Source of the DNA: Sambucus nigra
Lineage: Eukaryota; Streptophyta; Magnoliopsida; Dipsacales; Adoxaceae
Direction: 5' to 3'
Assembly (NCBI GenBank): GCA_949130495.1
Contig: OX422207.1
Coordinates: 375,183,868-375,247,867, forward strand
Length of the DNA: 64,000 bases
In this document: in pieces, positions 50,061-61,439 of the stretch
How positions within the stretch are numbered: the stretch's first letter is position 1
Layout: the number at the start of each line of letters is the position of its first letter
Position numbers and translations under genes: made by a program
The notes under the pieces: model-generated
The model's input: the letters and a program-made list of their open reading frames with translations, nothing else
Told to the model about the DNA's origin: nothing
Database searches by the model: none

Positions 50061-51170
50061 TGCTCCATGCTTGATGGTTCACTGAAAGGATTGAGTATTT
50101 ATTCTGCAGTGTTGCTCGGTGCTCGTGAAATTCTTGATCTACCTTCTTGGTTTGTTCAACATAAAGTGCACTATCTCCTGGATGACATATGATGCAGACT
50201 AATCGATGGTTGCTAATATCTCTTTTGAGGAACTCCGTTTGTCAAGTGAACGTGTGATATGTATCACCCCTAGGAATTTGGATACAGCCATGCCATAGTA
50301 TGCAGCTTGTAGCTTGTCTTAATCTTCAAGTATATTGATTGGTTTGCTAGCCGACCAACTGCCTCCTGTGCCGAGCAACTGAGTGCTAACTTCACGTGCT
50401 TGATTTTTCTGATTTATGCTCCTCTGAATATTTTGTCGAGTAACATACTATCTTTTGAACCCAACCCTCAATCTGATTAGTACCAAGTTTGTGGTGGACT
50501 TCGAAACATTTTCATACAACTTCTTCTTCATTATTGGTCGAGACAGTAGTAGTAAAGATCTCAGTACTGTAGATGCTGAATTTGACTCCTGAACTTCAAT
50601 AACATGTGCATAATAACTCCTGAATATGCCTCCTGAACCTCTGAATACACCTCCTGAACTTCTGAATACGCCTCCTGAACTTCAATATACCTCCTGAACT
50701 TCAATATAAAAAATAATTCCTAAGCAATAAAAACAACTCTTGAATGATGATTGGTTGGGGCCCCGACCTTGTAAGTTTGTGGAGTTGAATTTGATGCTCG
50801 ACTGCATGATGTTATGAGAATGTGCCACCGAATGAATAACTAAATCTGTACTAGAAGCCCCCAAGTGTAGAATATGAACTTTGAGTGCTTTCTTGTCCTT
50901 GAAGTATGTTGGTCTTTCTAGAAAAATAATGCCGAGGAAATATTCCATGAAATGACTCCCTGAGATCTTTGCATGTTTGCATTTTCATTTTCTTGGAAAT
51001 ACTTTGTAAGATGCTTTGCTTGTTGTTTGCTGATGAATATATATGTAGAAGGATAAATTGTCCTATTTTTCATAGATAATGAAACTTGCTCCACCTGCTG
51101 TTTAATTATAGTGACTTATCACTCTTTGGGCCTAAGCAATGAAACAACTTTCATCCCATGATCCTGCTTA
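50061..51170 (-). other. D1 3' internal region without genes
   Basis: It is colinear with 56798-57560 in D2, including MEYFL-type short open frames that share stops and frameshifts. The similarity is at DNA level across frames, so I do not call a gene. CTCCTGAACTTC occurs in several close copies at 50585-50700. Confidence 0.6.
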
Positions 51171-51177
51171 GTTTAAC

Positions 51178-51432
51178 CAACCGGAGTTGATTGTAATTTA
51201 ATTTGCCGACCAACCGGAGTTGATGGAGATTTGTTCCCGACCAACCGGAGTTGGATTTTATCGACCAACCGGAGTTGGATTTTATCTACCAACTGGAGTT
51301 GGATTTTATCTACCAATCGGAGTTGGATTTTATCTACTAGCCGGAGTTGGATTTTATCTACCAACCGGAGTTGTATTTTATCGACCAACCGGAGTTGGAT
51401 TTTATTTGTTCCCAACCAACCGGAGTTGGTGG
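51178..51432. repeat. Tandem array with CCAACCGGAGTTGG core (D1)
   Basis: About ten copies of a 24-base unit occur, typically GACCAACCGGAGTTGGATTT plus TATC. Each unit is an inverted repeat (CCAAC...GTTGG), so open frames appear on both strands (51173-51452) but mean nothing. Element E has arrays on the same core at 61440-61945. Confidence 0.92.
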
Positions 51433-51439
51433 TAATTGA

Positions 51440-51760
51440 TAATAAATGCTAGAGACTTTCTCGGAGCTAACCAACAGATTGTTGGGAATAAGATATAATA
51501 AATGCTGGAGACCTCCTCAATAGATTATTGAGAATAAGATAATATAAATGCTAGAGAGTTTCGTAGAGTTGACCAACAGATTGTTGGGAATATAAATGTT
51601 GGAGACCTCCTCAACAGATTGTTGGGAATAAGATAATATAAATCCTGGAGAGTTTCTTGGAGCTAACCAACAGATTGTTGAGAATATAAATGCTGGAGAC
51701 CTCCTCAACAGATTGTTAGGAATAAGATAATATAAATGCTGGAGACCTCCTTGAAACTGA
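51440..51760. repeat. Repeats with AACAGATTGTTGGGAATA (D1)
   Basis: Five or six copies of a unit contain CAACAGATTGTTGGGAATA and AATGCTGGAGACCTCCT. The core CAACAGATTGTTG is again a palindrome of the CAAC...GTTG type. Confidence 0.75.
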
Positions 51761-53399
51761 ATATATATAGAGAGAAGAAATTTTCTGAGCTCCATGCTGA
51801 ATATAAATTAGAATTACCCCGACCAACTATCCATTGGGGGTGAAATATAATAAATGTTATAGTTCTTCCTCGAAGTTGAATATGATAATGAGTATCTTGC
51901 CGACTTCCATGTTGAGATGAATATTTAATATGAAACCCATGGGATATATAGAATAATTTGTGCTTGAGCTGATATCTCCGAGCAATAATATATAATGCCT
52001 CGCTGAGGTGAAATTTCATAATGCTGAGCAATGGTAATAGTTTTCAAGATTGTTTCCGAGCATTCCTCGGCGTTGAATCTTGTACCTGTAAAAATTAATA
52101 ACTTGACCTACCAAATTAGTCATAAGAATAATTTAGTCATCTAATATATATGATATGATGCTCGGGCAATAAAATATTAATTTTAAAAATGAAATAATAT
52201 ATGTTGGATGATATGTCGAGGCAAAATTGCTTGGTGCCGAGCAATAAAAATTTTCCGAAGTTTAAGATTGTGATTGAGCTTTCGTCGGGATTGAATCTTG
52301 TACCTAAGGAATTTTAATAAGTTGCTCGAACTCCTGTTGAGACTAGTTCAAATAGTTAGTCATGAGAATAATTTAGTGATCCAATCAATATATAATGTGT
52401 ATCAACACAAAGCAATAAAAATTTCAAAATATGTTTGTGCCATACGTGTGTCATGTGGGCATATATTTTTTTATCAAATATGCAAGACATGAGGTTTGAT
52501 TTGGATTTTTTCAAAACAATTTCAATTTTAAGCAAAAGACCAAGTATAGATTGATTTTAAAAATATTTATTTGATTCTTAAGAAATAATAATGAGGAGGT
52601 GTTATTATTTATCACTCTAGGAATTGTTTGAAATTCAATAAATGCTCAAATATAATTTTTTGGTTCACATGAAGTTTTTGTGATTTAATAAATTAGAAAA
52701 TAATCAGTAATGCATTTTAATCTTTCTCCATGCAAATTTTCAGTTAGGAGTTTCATATTTTGAATTAATAAAGGATAAGGATTAGAATAAGGGGATAATC
52801 TTGTCCTTTAGCAACAAAGTAGTGGTTTTGAGTTATGGAAAGATGGTGTAATAATCCAAGTTGCAATAGCTTATTTTAGAAAAGTCAAAATAGGAAACTC
52901 CTTGTCCGCCATATGAGAAAACGGGTGAGGAGCCATCCCATTTGGTGTCAACCATTCACCGACCTACTGGGAGTTGTAGAAAATAGAATTTTCTACCTCC
53001 GACCAGCACAAAATTCATGCCGACCAATGCCGTATATCTCCGAGCAAAAGTGAATGTTAAATATTCGCCGACTAATAATCAGATGTAGCCGATGAGTAAA
53101 GTAAAGTTTTCTATTCTAAATTTTCCAGTCGCCGACCTGCTCTCCGATAAACATTCAGCCATACTTGCAATTATGAGATGCATCGACCTGTGAAATATTT
53201 GCTGACCAACTTTGTAAGTTCTGATCAAGAAGTAGTAGGTCGGGAAGCTTTTCAACTTGTGAAACCTTGCCGCCGACCAACCAAAGAGGAGGTCGGTAAT
53301 CACTCAATCTGTATAATAGTTGTCTCCGACCAATAAATGTTCTGACATATATATTCTTCATGTGATCTCCCACCAGTAATCCAGCAGCTATTATCCTCT
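51761..53399. other. D1 internal region without genes
   Basis: AT-rich, with scattered CCGAGCAAT and CCGACCAA words, and similar in part to 57960-58200 of D2. No coding region. Confidence 0.5.
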
Positions 53400-53720
53400 G
53401 CCTTCGTCGTTATAGTGATCTTCGACCAACAGAGCAATTTCGCCGACCAGCAAAAATGGTCTCCGACCAACCATAAATCAACACCTAGTATCGCCAACCA
53501 ACAAAAATGGTCTCCAACCAATAATAAATCAGCACCTGGTATCGCCGACCAACAAAAATGGTCTCCAACCAACAATAAATCAGCACCTGGTATCGCTGAC
53601 CAACAAAAACACCAAGATTTATTCGACCAACAATAGGTTCTCCGACCAAGACTAATTAACAAAATATCTCCCAGAACCAAAAAACAAATGATCAAGCATG
53701 GTTGCCGACCTACAATATAT
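53400..53720. repeat. Repeats with CCGACCAACAAAAATGGTCT (D1)
   Basis: Three close copies have a period of about 53 bases (53430-53610), plus looser GACCAAC-containing pieces to 54250. A similar but more diverged GACCAAC-rich zone is at 58420-58960 in D2. Confidence 0.8.
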
Positions 53721-55665
53721 CTGTCGACCAACATATAGGAGCCACCATGTTGGTCGGGCCATCAAAAGAAGCTTTAGCCGATCAAGAGTAATAGATGCTG
53801 CTGATCAGTACCAGATGCCTCCGTTTTGTATGAACCTTTACCGAATCAAAGCAAGCTTGAGTTTTGAAGAGTAAAATTTAACCCAACCGAATCTTTAATT
53901 GGCTCACAATTATTGATATCTTGTAATCATGGAGGGGTTTTTCTAAAAGGAGGAAAATGGGATCTGACTCATTATAGAGAAATTGTGATCTCAGATTTGT
54001 ATCCGGTGCCTTAAATTAAGGCGGTTTCATTATTTTTGTTACCGTAGCATTGGTCGCCAATCATGAAAGCTAGTCTGGTGCGTGAAATAATTTTCCTGGG
54101 GTCTCATACCTTGTTGCCGACCAACTATAAGAATTTGTAAATTGCAAAAATTATGTTTTCGACCAGCAATAGATCAACACCTGATATCTCCAACCATTAT
54201 CAAATGCATCCGAACAATAATAGGTGCCGACCAATAATTGAGGACCTCCTGACCTGAGCAACTCTTGATTTAAGAAAATTCTTGGTATCATAGCAGTATT
54301 TCCGATCAACATGTAGCCATGTCAAGTGAAATAAAATCCGGTAGTTTGAGAATATTGATCCAAGAATTAAATCCATTTTTCTTGAATATGTTTTCAGAGG
54401 ATTTCTGATGAAGACAGCTTGTCGTCGACCTGGAAAGTTTTAGGGGAAGATATCTAACCTTGATAGCCTTAAGATGATGGTCTACTCCGGCCACCATATT
54501 CCTCTAATGTTTGATTCTGAACAGCAATAGATGACATGAAAACGACTCTGGTGATGTGACCATGTTGGTCAGAAAAAGTAGCTTTGATGATGTATGGGTC
54601 TTTTGGATATAATCGTCACCGACCTCTAGCATATTGGATTACAATCAACATTAAATGATGTTGACCTATATAATTCATATAAAAGGTACAAAAAAAATCT
54701 TTCGAAAATCCCCTGAATCATACTGAAGCCCTGATATGTTCAGAACTCTGGTTTCAAAAAAAAAATTATGAAGCGTAAGAACATGAGATCATTTATTGGG
54801 ATTGTCCTCATTTTACACATATTTCATTTTAGAGCATAAACTTCCTGACTTGTTAAATATCCATCGATCGGTGTAATTAATTGCCAGAATATGGTGAAGT
54901 TTAACAGATATTCAACTCATCATATTCCGAGTGTTTTCAACTCCCTATTGATCCAGGGAACAATTGCAATCGTTATTTATTACAAAAACGCATACTAATC
55001 CAGATTTGATGGCAGATATGCATAAGAATCAAAATAATAGATAAATTCAGTGATGTCTATGTCAATTAATGTGAGTGATCAAAATATCTCATATATATCT
55101 TTATACAAGCGTGTCCTCATGTAATTCTATGAAAGGGTTTGCCCAGAACATTTTCAAGAAGTCATAGACTTTTGACATTCATGATGAAAATTATCTAACA
55201 CTGAATATAAACATATATATATATATATATTTATATTTATTTATTTTTTATGAATCAAATTGATGAGAACTTTTTAAGCATATCTGGGTCAGAATTGTGA
55301 TTATCGAGAGAGAAATTTTTTTTTATAATAACTTTTCCTCTTCTCTGACTAAAATATGATGGGGATATGAATAGTCATCAAAGATCTTTCAAAATTCATT
55401 TTAGAATCAACAATAAAAATTATCCAATTTTGACATGATCATCCATATCTATATGTGAACACAACAGTGGGGTTAACATCCCTCAATTTCAGATTGCATA
55501 TAATATGATAAATCATTCTATATAACAGTGTTATATGGATTCTAAAAAATAAAAGTTCGTGAATATATATACGAGATTCATGATTGAATAAAACAATATA
55601 CGTAATTGTTCATATAAAAAGAAAGAAAAACTTAGCTTTTGATGGAGAACAATGCTTGTAACATG
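53721..55665. other. D1 5' internal region without genes
   Basis: AT-rich. The last 60 bases before the PBS (CTTAGCTTTTGATGGAGAAC, AATGCTTGTAAC) match D2 almost exactly, which marks them as leader or packaging sequence. Nothing coding. Confidence 0.5.
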
Positions 55666-55683
55666 TTCCCACAGACGGCGCCA
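55666..55683 (-). other. Primer binding site of element D1
   Basis: The + strand reads TTCCCACAGACGGCGCCA, identical to element A's. Confidence 0.88.
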
Positions 55684-55686
55684 ATC

Positions 55687-56202
55687 TGTTGATGTAAAAA
55701 ATTAGATTATCTCTAATTAATCAATCACAAATAAAAAACAAATAAGATACAAGATTTTTAAAGTGGTTCAGCCTTAAAGGAATAGCCTACGTCCACTGCT
55801 TTGTTATTGCTGACTGTTTGGGAATTCTCGATTACAGGGTTTACCAAGAAATTCCGAGTCCCCTGCTAATGAGGAGGTTACAATGTATTTATAGCCTTGA
55901 GGCTGTACATGCGAGAGAATATTACATAGCTGTCCAATAGGCGTGTACATCTGTATGATAATAATCAGCATTTAATGCGCATTCAATCCTCTTAATTATT
56001 CAGTTATAAATGCTCCGAATGAGGTGCAACTCGGACCACCTGAGCTGCTCGGACCGCCTAAGTAGCTCGGTATATATGAGTTGCTCGGTATAATAAAGTT
56101 CCTCGAAGAGTACCTGTTGCTCGGAGGGTCTGAGTTGGTCGGGAAGGTTGAGTTTCCTCGAAGTCAAGGTGTTGTTCAGAAATGTTTATAAGTGCCATGT
56201 AG
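55687..56202 (-). repeat. 5' LTR of element D1, outer end missing
   Basis: It begins TGTTGATG and has the block AAAGTGGTTCAGCC...CCTACGTCCA and minus TATA CTATAAATA at 55894-55886. It breaks at GTGCCATGTAG, where the other LTRs continue with GATTGGTCC and AACA. The middle differs strongly from 49453-50049, so it is another LTR subfamily. Confidence 0.8.
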
Positions 56203-56786
56203 ATTGAATAAAGCCTACGTCCACTGTTATTTTATTCCTAGGGGTTTACAATAGCACAATATGGTGTAGAGAGATAAAGGTTGCATATCTTGTGAATGGT
56301 GTCTCTCAGTTGCCCCTCCCTTTGGCTAAGGGAATACATGTATTTATAGTGATGGGAGATAAAGAGATACAATGTCTTTATACATTCAGACATTTATGTC
56401 TACATACAATGAATCTAATTGTTGGCCTTCTATGATGGTTGATCCTCCTTGAATTGCTTGGTATGCTATGTGTTGTCATCTATTAATACAGTATAAATGT
56501 ACATTAAATATCATTAAATGCGTTGTCATATGCATTTAATGCACATTAAATGCATAGTTATCCTTTGATCTTCCTGGTTGGTATGCTGACCAACTCTCCT
56601 CGGGTGCCGACTATCTCTCCTCGGGTGCTGACCAACTCTCCTCGGGTGTCGACTAACTCTTCTCGGGTACCGACTAACTCTCCTCGGGTGTCGATCAACT
56701 CTTCTCGGGTGCTGAATATTGCCACGTAGGATAACATGTGTCCTTTTCTGATTGGTCCTCATAGATGGAGAATTTTTACGTCAACA
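56203..56786 (-). repeat. Partial 3' LTR of element D2
   Basis: It is missing the first ~115 bases seen in 49453-50049 and starts at ATTGAATAAAGCCTACG. Minus TATA is at 56349-56341. Six 21-base minisatellite units lie at about 56588-56712, against two in D1. It ends TCAACA. Confidence 0.85.
56588..56712. repeat. 21-base LTR minisatellite, six units
   Basis: The unit is GTGCCGACCAACTCTCCTCGG with substitutions. The same place in D1 (49930-49971) has two units. Confidence 0.88.
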
Positions 56787-56797
56787 GAAGCCCCCAA

Positions 56798-59629
56798 AGC
56801 TCCATGCTTAATGGTTCACTGAAAGGATGGAGTATTTATTCTGCATTGTTGCTCGGTGCTCATGAAATTCTTGATCTACCTTCTTGATATGTTCAATATA
56901 AAGTGTACTATCTCCTGGATGATATATGATGCAGGCTGATCGATGGTTGCTAATATCTCTTTTAAGGAACTCCGTTCGTCAAGTGAACGTGTGCTATGTA
57001 TCACCCCTGGGAATTTGGATGCAGCCATGCCATAGTATGCAGCTTGTAGCTTGTCATAATCTTCAAGTATGTTGATTGGTTTGCTAGCCGACCAATTGCC
57101 TCCTGTGCCGAGCAACTGAGTGCTAACTTCATGTGCTTGATTTTTCTGATTTATGCTCCTCTAAATACTTTGTCGAGTAACATTCTAGCTTTTGAACCCA
57201 ATTTTTCAATGTACCAAGCTAGTGGTGGACTTCGGAACATTTTCATACAACTTCTTCTTCATTATTGGTCGGGATAGTAGTAGTAAAGATCTCAGTGCTG
57301 TAGATGCTGAATTTGACTCCTAAACTTCAATATGCCTCTGTGTAAGTTTGTGGAGTTAAATTTGATACTCGACTGCATGATGTTATGAGAATGTGCCAAT
57401 GAATGAACAACTGAATTTTTAATAGAAGCCCCCAAGTGTGGAATATGAACTTTGAGTACTTTCTTGGCCTTGAAATATGTTGGTCTTGCCGAAAAAATAA
57501 GGTCGAGGAAATATTCCATGAAATGACTCCCTGAGATCTTTGCATGTTTGCATTTTCTGGCTTCTATTATTTAACTCAGTTCAAGTGTTTAAGAAGAATA
57601 TATGTTGACATTTCAATTATGAATTTCTACATTTCTTCCATTATATGACTCTTGTCGACTTTTGAAGAATCTGTTTGAATTCCAACTTGGGAATTTCTAC
57701 ATGTGTTCTTTAGCTCAGTACGGGTGTTTGAGGAATAGATGTTTGAATTCTTAATTAGAAAGGCCTACATGTATCTCTTCTCTTAACTCGATTAAGTCAA
57801 GTATGAAGCTCTATGCCCAGGATTGGGGCATGTATGAAATGAATCTGATGGTGCCAATTGAATTGTTGTTTGTAGTCTTGCTGCTGTGTTGTGTGCAGTC
57901 TAGCTGCGTTGTTTTTGTTCGGTATTGAACTTTTAAGGTCTTTATGTGCTGTTGATGAGCATCCAAGAATTGTACTGGGCAGATAATTTTGCCTGAGCAC
58001 TTGTTGAGGTTGAATCATATAAAAATTACGATTAGAATAATGATTCAACCGACCAATATATAGTGTGCATCAGCTTCAATATTAGACAATTTAAATTTCC
58101 AGATAATAATATGTCATGTGAGCAGATTTTTATCAGATAGGTGCCCTATGTAAGACATAATTGTGTAATCTAGGATTTTTGTAAAATTATTTACAATCCC
58201 AATAAATATTAAAAATTAGTTCGTTTTTAGAAATATTTATTGATTTTAAATTTTTTTTTGAGGTGGGGTTGTAAACTGTAGATACTTGGTGTAATAAACC
58301 AAAAATATCTGTAAACACTATGTGGATAAACCAAGAGTCCTTTTTTGAACAGAAAAAGAAGTCAAAAAGTAAGACTTGAGCCCCAACTAGACACATATGA
58401 TTTCAGTTGTTCTTGCTTGGCCACAACCGCCGACCAACATTAGAATTGCGGTTTATCTTTCCTGTCATCGATTAGCAAATGGGAGGTTTAAAATTCTAAA
58501 TCTGCATAACATCTTCCGCCGACCAACCATGATAACCTTGTAGTTACAGAAAATTGAATTTCAAGTCACCGATTAACAATAGGCGTCGCCGACCAAGAAG
58601 TAGATGATCGTCAACCTGTTTTGCTGGTTCCGACCAGCGCTGGATGGTGTTGACCTGTGCCGACCTGTGCCGACCACCAGTTGATTTCCCCTGACCAACT
58701 ATATATAATGTCGACCATCATATAAAAGCTACCCACCAACAAAATGACCTGCTGACCCAATAGGCTTTGGTCGACCATTAATGCCGATCAAGAAATAAAT
58801 ATGCCGGACGAAGAATAAGATATAGTTGAGCAATTATATATGATCTCCGACCAGTGATGGCCCAATAATAGGTGTCATCGGCTATCGCCGACTAAGAATA
58901 AGGCTGCCGACCAGGTATTGGATAGCGCCGACCTGTGCAGGTGCAATTTGAATACCAATCGCCATTTTTAAAATCTGGCATCTCTTAAAGAGAGAAAGAT
59001 GAAATCCAGAGTCTCAGTTTCTTCTAATAATCAGAATCTGACTTTTAGAGTCTCAAATTTATGCACATGAGAATCAAACAAATATATATTCTTGACTCAT
59101 TGATGACTATCTCCTTCAACCATCACAAAAATTTATGAAGGCATTAGATCCATCATTGAAATTAGATCCGCAATTCATATCAAGACGTGGATGTCCCCTA
59201 TTTCTGTTTTATCAATTCTCACTCAATAATGAAAATTATCGCGTGATTCACACAATTGGTAGATGAATTGAATTTGAATGGTCACTTTATCAAAACTAGT
59301 AAAATGAAACAGTGTGTACATGAAAAATATTGAATCGTTCTAAAGTTTATCCCCATTATAAAGTTTAGACTTGGGAATCAAGTCAAAAATTATGATTTTA
59401 AATCTTACTGTTTTACAGATTTCTCAATAAAAATAATCTAACAGTTATGATTTTAAAATCATGATATGCAATATTTTGCAGATTTCCTAATAAAAAATTG
59501 AACAACTAATTTCTGTATATAAACATAAAAATCATGACTGAATCAAAAGATGTATGCACAGTATATAATTGATTATACATATAGAAAATAAAAACTTAGC
59601 TTTTGATGGAGAACAATGCTTGTAACACG
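56798..59629 (-). other. D2 internal region without genes
   Basis: 56798-57560 matches D1 50061-50980 with a deletion. 57950-58200 partly matches D1 around 52300. 58420-58960 is a zone rich in GACCAAC/CCGACC words. The last 70 bases equal D1's leader. There is no open frame with a recognisable motif. Confidence 0.55.
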
Positions 59630-59647
59630 TTCCCACAAACGGCGCCA
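59630..59647 (-). other. Primer binding site of element D2
   Basis: The + strand reads TTCCCACAAACGGCGCCA, one base different from D1. Confidence 0.88.
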
Positions 59648-59650
59648 ATC

Positions 59651-59828
59651 TGTTGATGACTAGAAATAGCATCCATGTTATCTTATCCGCATCAACAACA
59701 GATAAAAATAAAGGTATGAAGATGATGATTGAAGATGAAATGGTGATCACATCAAACACATAAAAGACAAAGGTTTTTTAAAGTGGTTCGGTTATGAATA
59801 AAGCCTACGTCCACTGTTATTGTATTCA
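59651..59828 (-). repeat. 5' LTR of element D2, inner 178 bases only
   Basis: It begins TGTTGATG and includes AAAGTGGTTCGG and GCCTACGTCCACTG. It then breaks at TTGTATTCAG, where plus-strand pol of element E starts in frame. Confidence 0.8.
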
Positions 59829-61333
59829 GTGACTCGCAATTGATCGTAAATCAAATGCTGGGAGTATATGCAGCCAAAGGAGAATTAATGATCAGGTATC
59901 ATGCAAAAGCGATGGAGATTTTATCAAGTCTGATGGCAGTGCAGATAATTAGAATAACAAGATTGGAGAATGCCAGAGCAGATGCCTTAGCTCGGTTAGC
60001 TTCAGCCACACGCATTGAGCTACGAAGAACAATCCCAATAGAAGTCTTGGCTAGTCGGAGCATAGATGAAGATCTGATGATGAACTTTATTACCCTTGAT
60101 TTAGGACCATCTTGGATGGATCCTATCAGGGCATATATTGAAGAAGGGTATTTGCCAACTGATAAACTCGCAGTCAAGAAACTAAAGTTTAAAGCTGATC
60201 GTTATGTGTTGACCAATGGTGTTCAATATAGACGAGGAATTATAGCTGGCTTGCAGAGATGTGTACATCCCACTGAGGTGAAAGACTTGATCGAAGAAGT
60301 CCATGAAGGGTCTTATGGAGCCCATGTAGCAGGTCAGACACTTCTGCAAAGGATAATGACGCAGGGATACTATTGGCCTATAATGAGGGATGATTGCATA
60401 GCCTATGCAAAAAAATGTGACAAATGTCAGCGCTTCTCCACTATTTGAAGAACTCCCCAAGCATTGTTAACACCCATTACTTACCCTTGGCCATTTTCCA
60501 TGTGGGGAATTAATTTGGTCGGGGCACTTCCAACGACCAGAGGAAGGTTTAAATATCTCGTCGTCGCAGTGGATTACTTTACTAAGTGGGTGGAAGTTGA
60601 GCCCCTTATCGATATGACATATGACAAAGTGTATCAATTTATATGGAAGAACATCATTTGTAGTTATGGTCTTCCTCATGCATTCATCACAGACCATGGA
60701 ACCCAATTCGACAACGAGGAGTTTGCTGCGTATTTCCATCAGTCGAACACATTGAAAACCCACTCAGCACCAGGCCACCCTCGAAGCAATGGACAAACTG
60801 AAGTGACAAACATAACGCTGCTGAATGGCTTGAAGAAAAGATTAAATGATGCAAAGGTAAATTGGATCAACGAGCTACATTCTGTACTATGGGCTTATCG
60901 TACTACTCCATGAGCAGCCACAGGAGAATCTCCATATATGCTGGCATTTGGAAGTGAAGCTGTTATACCTGCCGAGCTGGGTCTCCCCACACACAGAGTG
61001 CTAAATTTCAACTCTCCTATCAGTGAATTGATGAGAAGATTAGATTTGGATATGCTCGAGGAAGTTAGAGAAGAAGCAGCAATCATAAATGCTGCATACC
61101 AGCAATGGATATCTCTGTTCTATAACAAGAGATTAAAGAAATGCGACCTAAAAGAAGGAGACTATGTGCTAAAGAAAGTAATTCAAAAGCACAACAAACT
61201 GGAAGCTAACTGGCATGGGCCCTGCATAGTAACAGAGGTTGTTTGACCAGGGACGTATAGAATCGAAACCTTAGAAGGAGAGGAGTTTAAGAATACATGG
61301 AATGCAGAGCATCTGCGCAAATATTATCAGTAA
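59829..61333 (+). pseudogene. pol: RNase H end and integrase of element E, three nonsense codons
   Basis: This is one unbroken frame from the junction to the TAA at 61331-61333, with TGA stops at 60446-60448, 60911-60913 and about 61244-61246 and no frameshift. The RNase H tail shows DSQLIVNQ then ENARADALARLAS. Integrase has the HHCC zinc module (H in EVHEG and GAHVAG, C in KKCDKC). The first catalytic position reads WGINLVG, with Asn in place of the expected Asp (B has WEIDLVD). The second Asp is in ITDHGTQFD and the Glu in NGQTEVTN. GPC-type C-terminal residues follow and the end is EHLRKYYQ. A 5' start is lacking. Both the lost Asp and the stops are explained by transitions. It cannot be active, yet the frame is otherwise well kept. 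Confidence 0.9.
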
Positions 61334-61439
61334 TTTAATCTCTATGTAATGCAGTTTTCTTCGATATGAATAAAGTTTTGGATATTTCACCCAATTCTCT
61401 CCTTTTGTTGAAATTTTTTCGGAGTATTAGTGCTACACA
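61334..61439. other. Pol 3' untranslated stretch of E
   Basis: Short AT-rich sequence with AATAAAG at about 61368, a possible but weak polyadenylation signal. Confidence 0.3.

Larger units (their letters stand above)
49453..56202 (-). mobile_element. Element D1: non-autonomous Tat-related element without gag or pol
   Basis: A minus-strand element with the 3' LTR at 49453-50049, PPT at 50050-50060, body at 50061-55665, PBS at 55666-55683, and a truncated 5' LTR at 55687-56202. The body of about 5.6 kb has only short open frames and tandem arrays, so it must borrow proteins from a helper such as the B/E family. The leader by the PBS (CTTAGCTTTTGATGGAGAAC) is shared with D2. The 5' and 3' LTRs are different subfamilies, so D1 is a recombinant. 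Confidence 0.75.
56203..59828 (-). mobile_element. Element D2: shorter non-autonomous Tat-related element, truncated at both ends
   Basis: The minus strand carries a partial 3' LTR (56203-56786), PPT (56787-56797), a body without gag or pol (56798-59629), PBS (59630-59647) and the inner part of the 5' LTR (59651-59828). It is colinear with D1 near both LTRs but lacks about 2.5 kb of the body. It joins D1's LTR on the left and element E, in opposite orientation, on the right. Confidence 0.75.

Noticed and set aside
51178..51432. CRISPR-like look of the regular CCAACCGGAGTTGG repeats
   Set aside because: The units are directly tandem with no unique spacers, in plant retrotransposon DNA with no cas genes.
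51173..51452. Open frames on both strands with repeated RLVDKIQL and GVGFYLPT words
   Set aside because: They arise from a 24-base tandem unit, a multiple of three, so frames stay open. There is no start context and no homologue.
53300..53734. 144-codon minus ORF with repeated LLVGDHFCWSA
   Set aside because: It is produced by the ~53-base repeats in D1; D2 does not keep the frame.
56526..56762. Minus-strand ORF rich in HPRRV repeats
   Set aside because: It is the 21-base LTR minisatellite read in frame.
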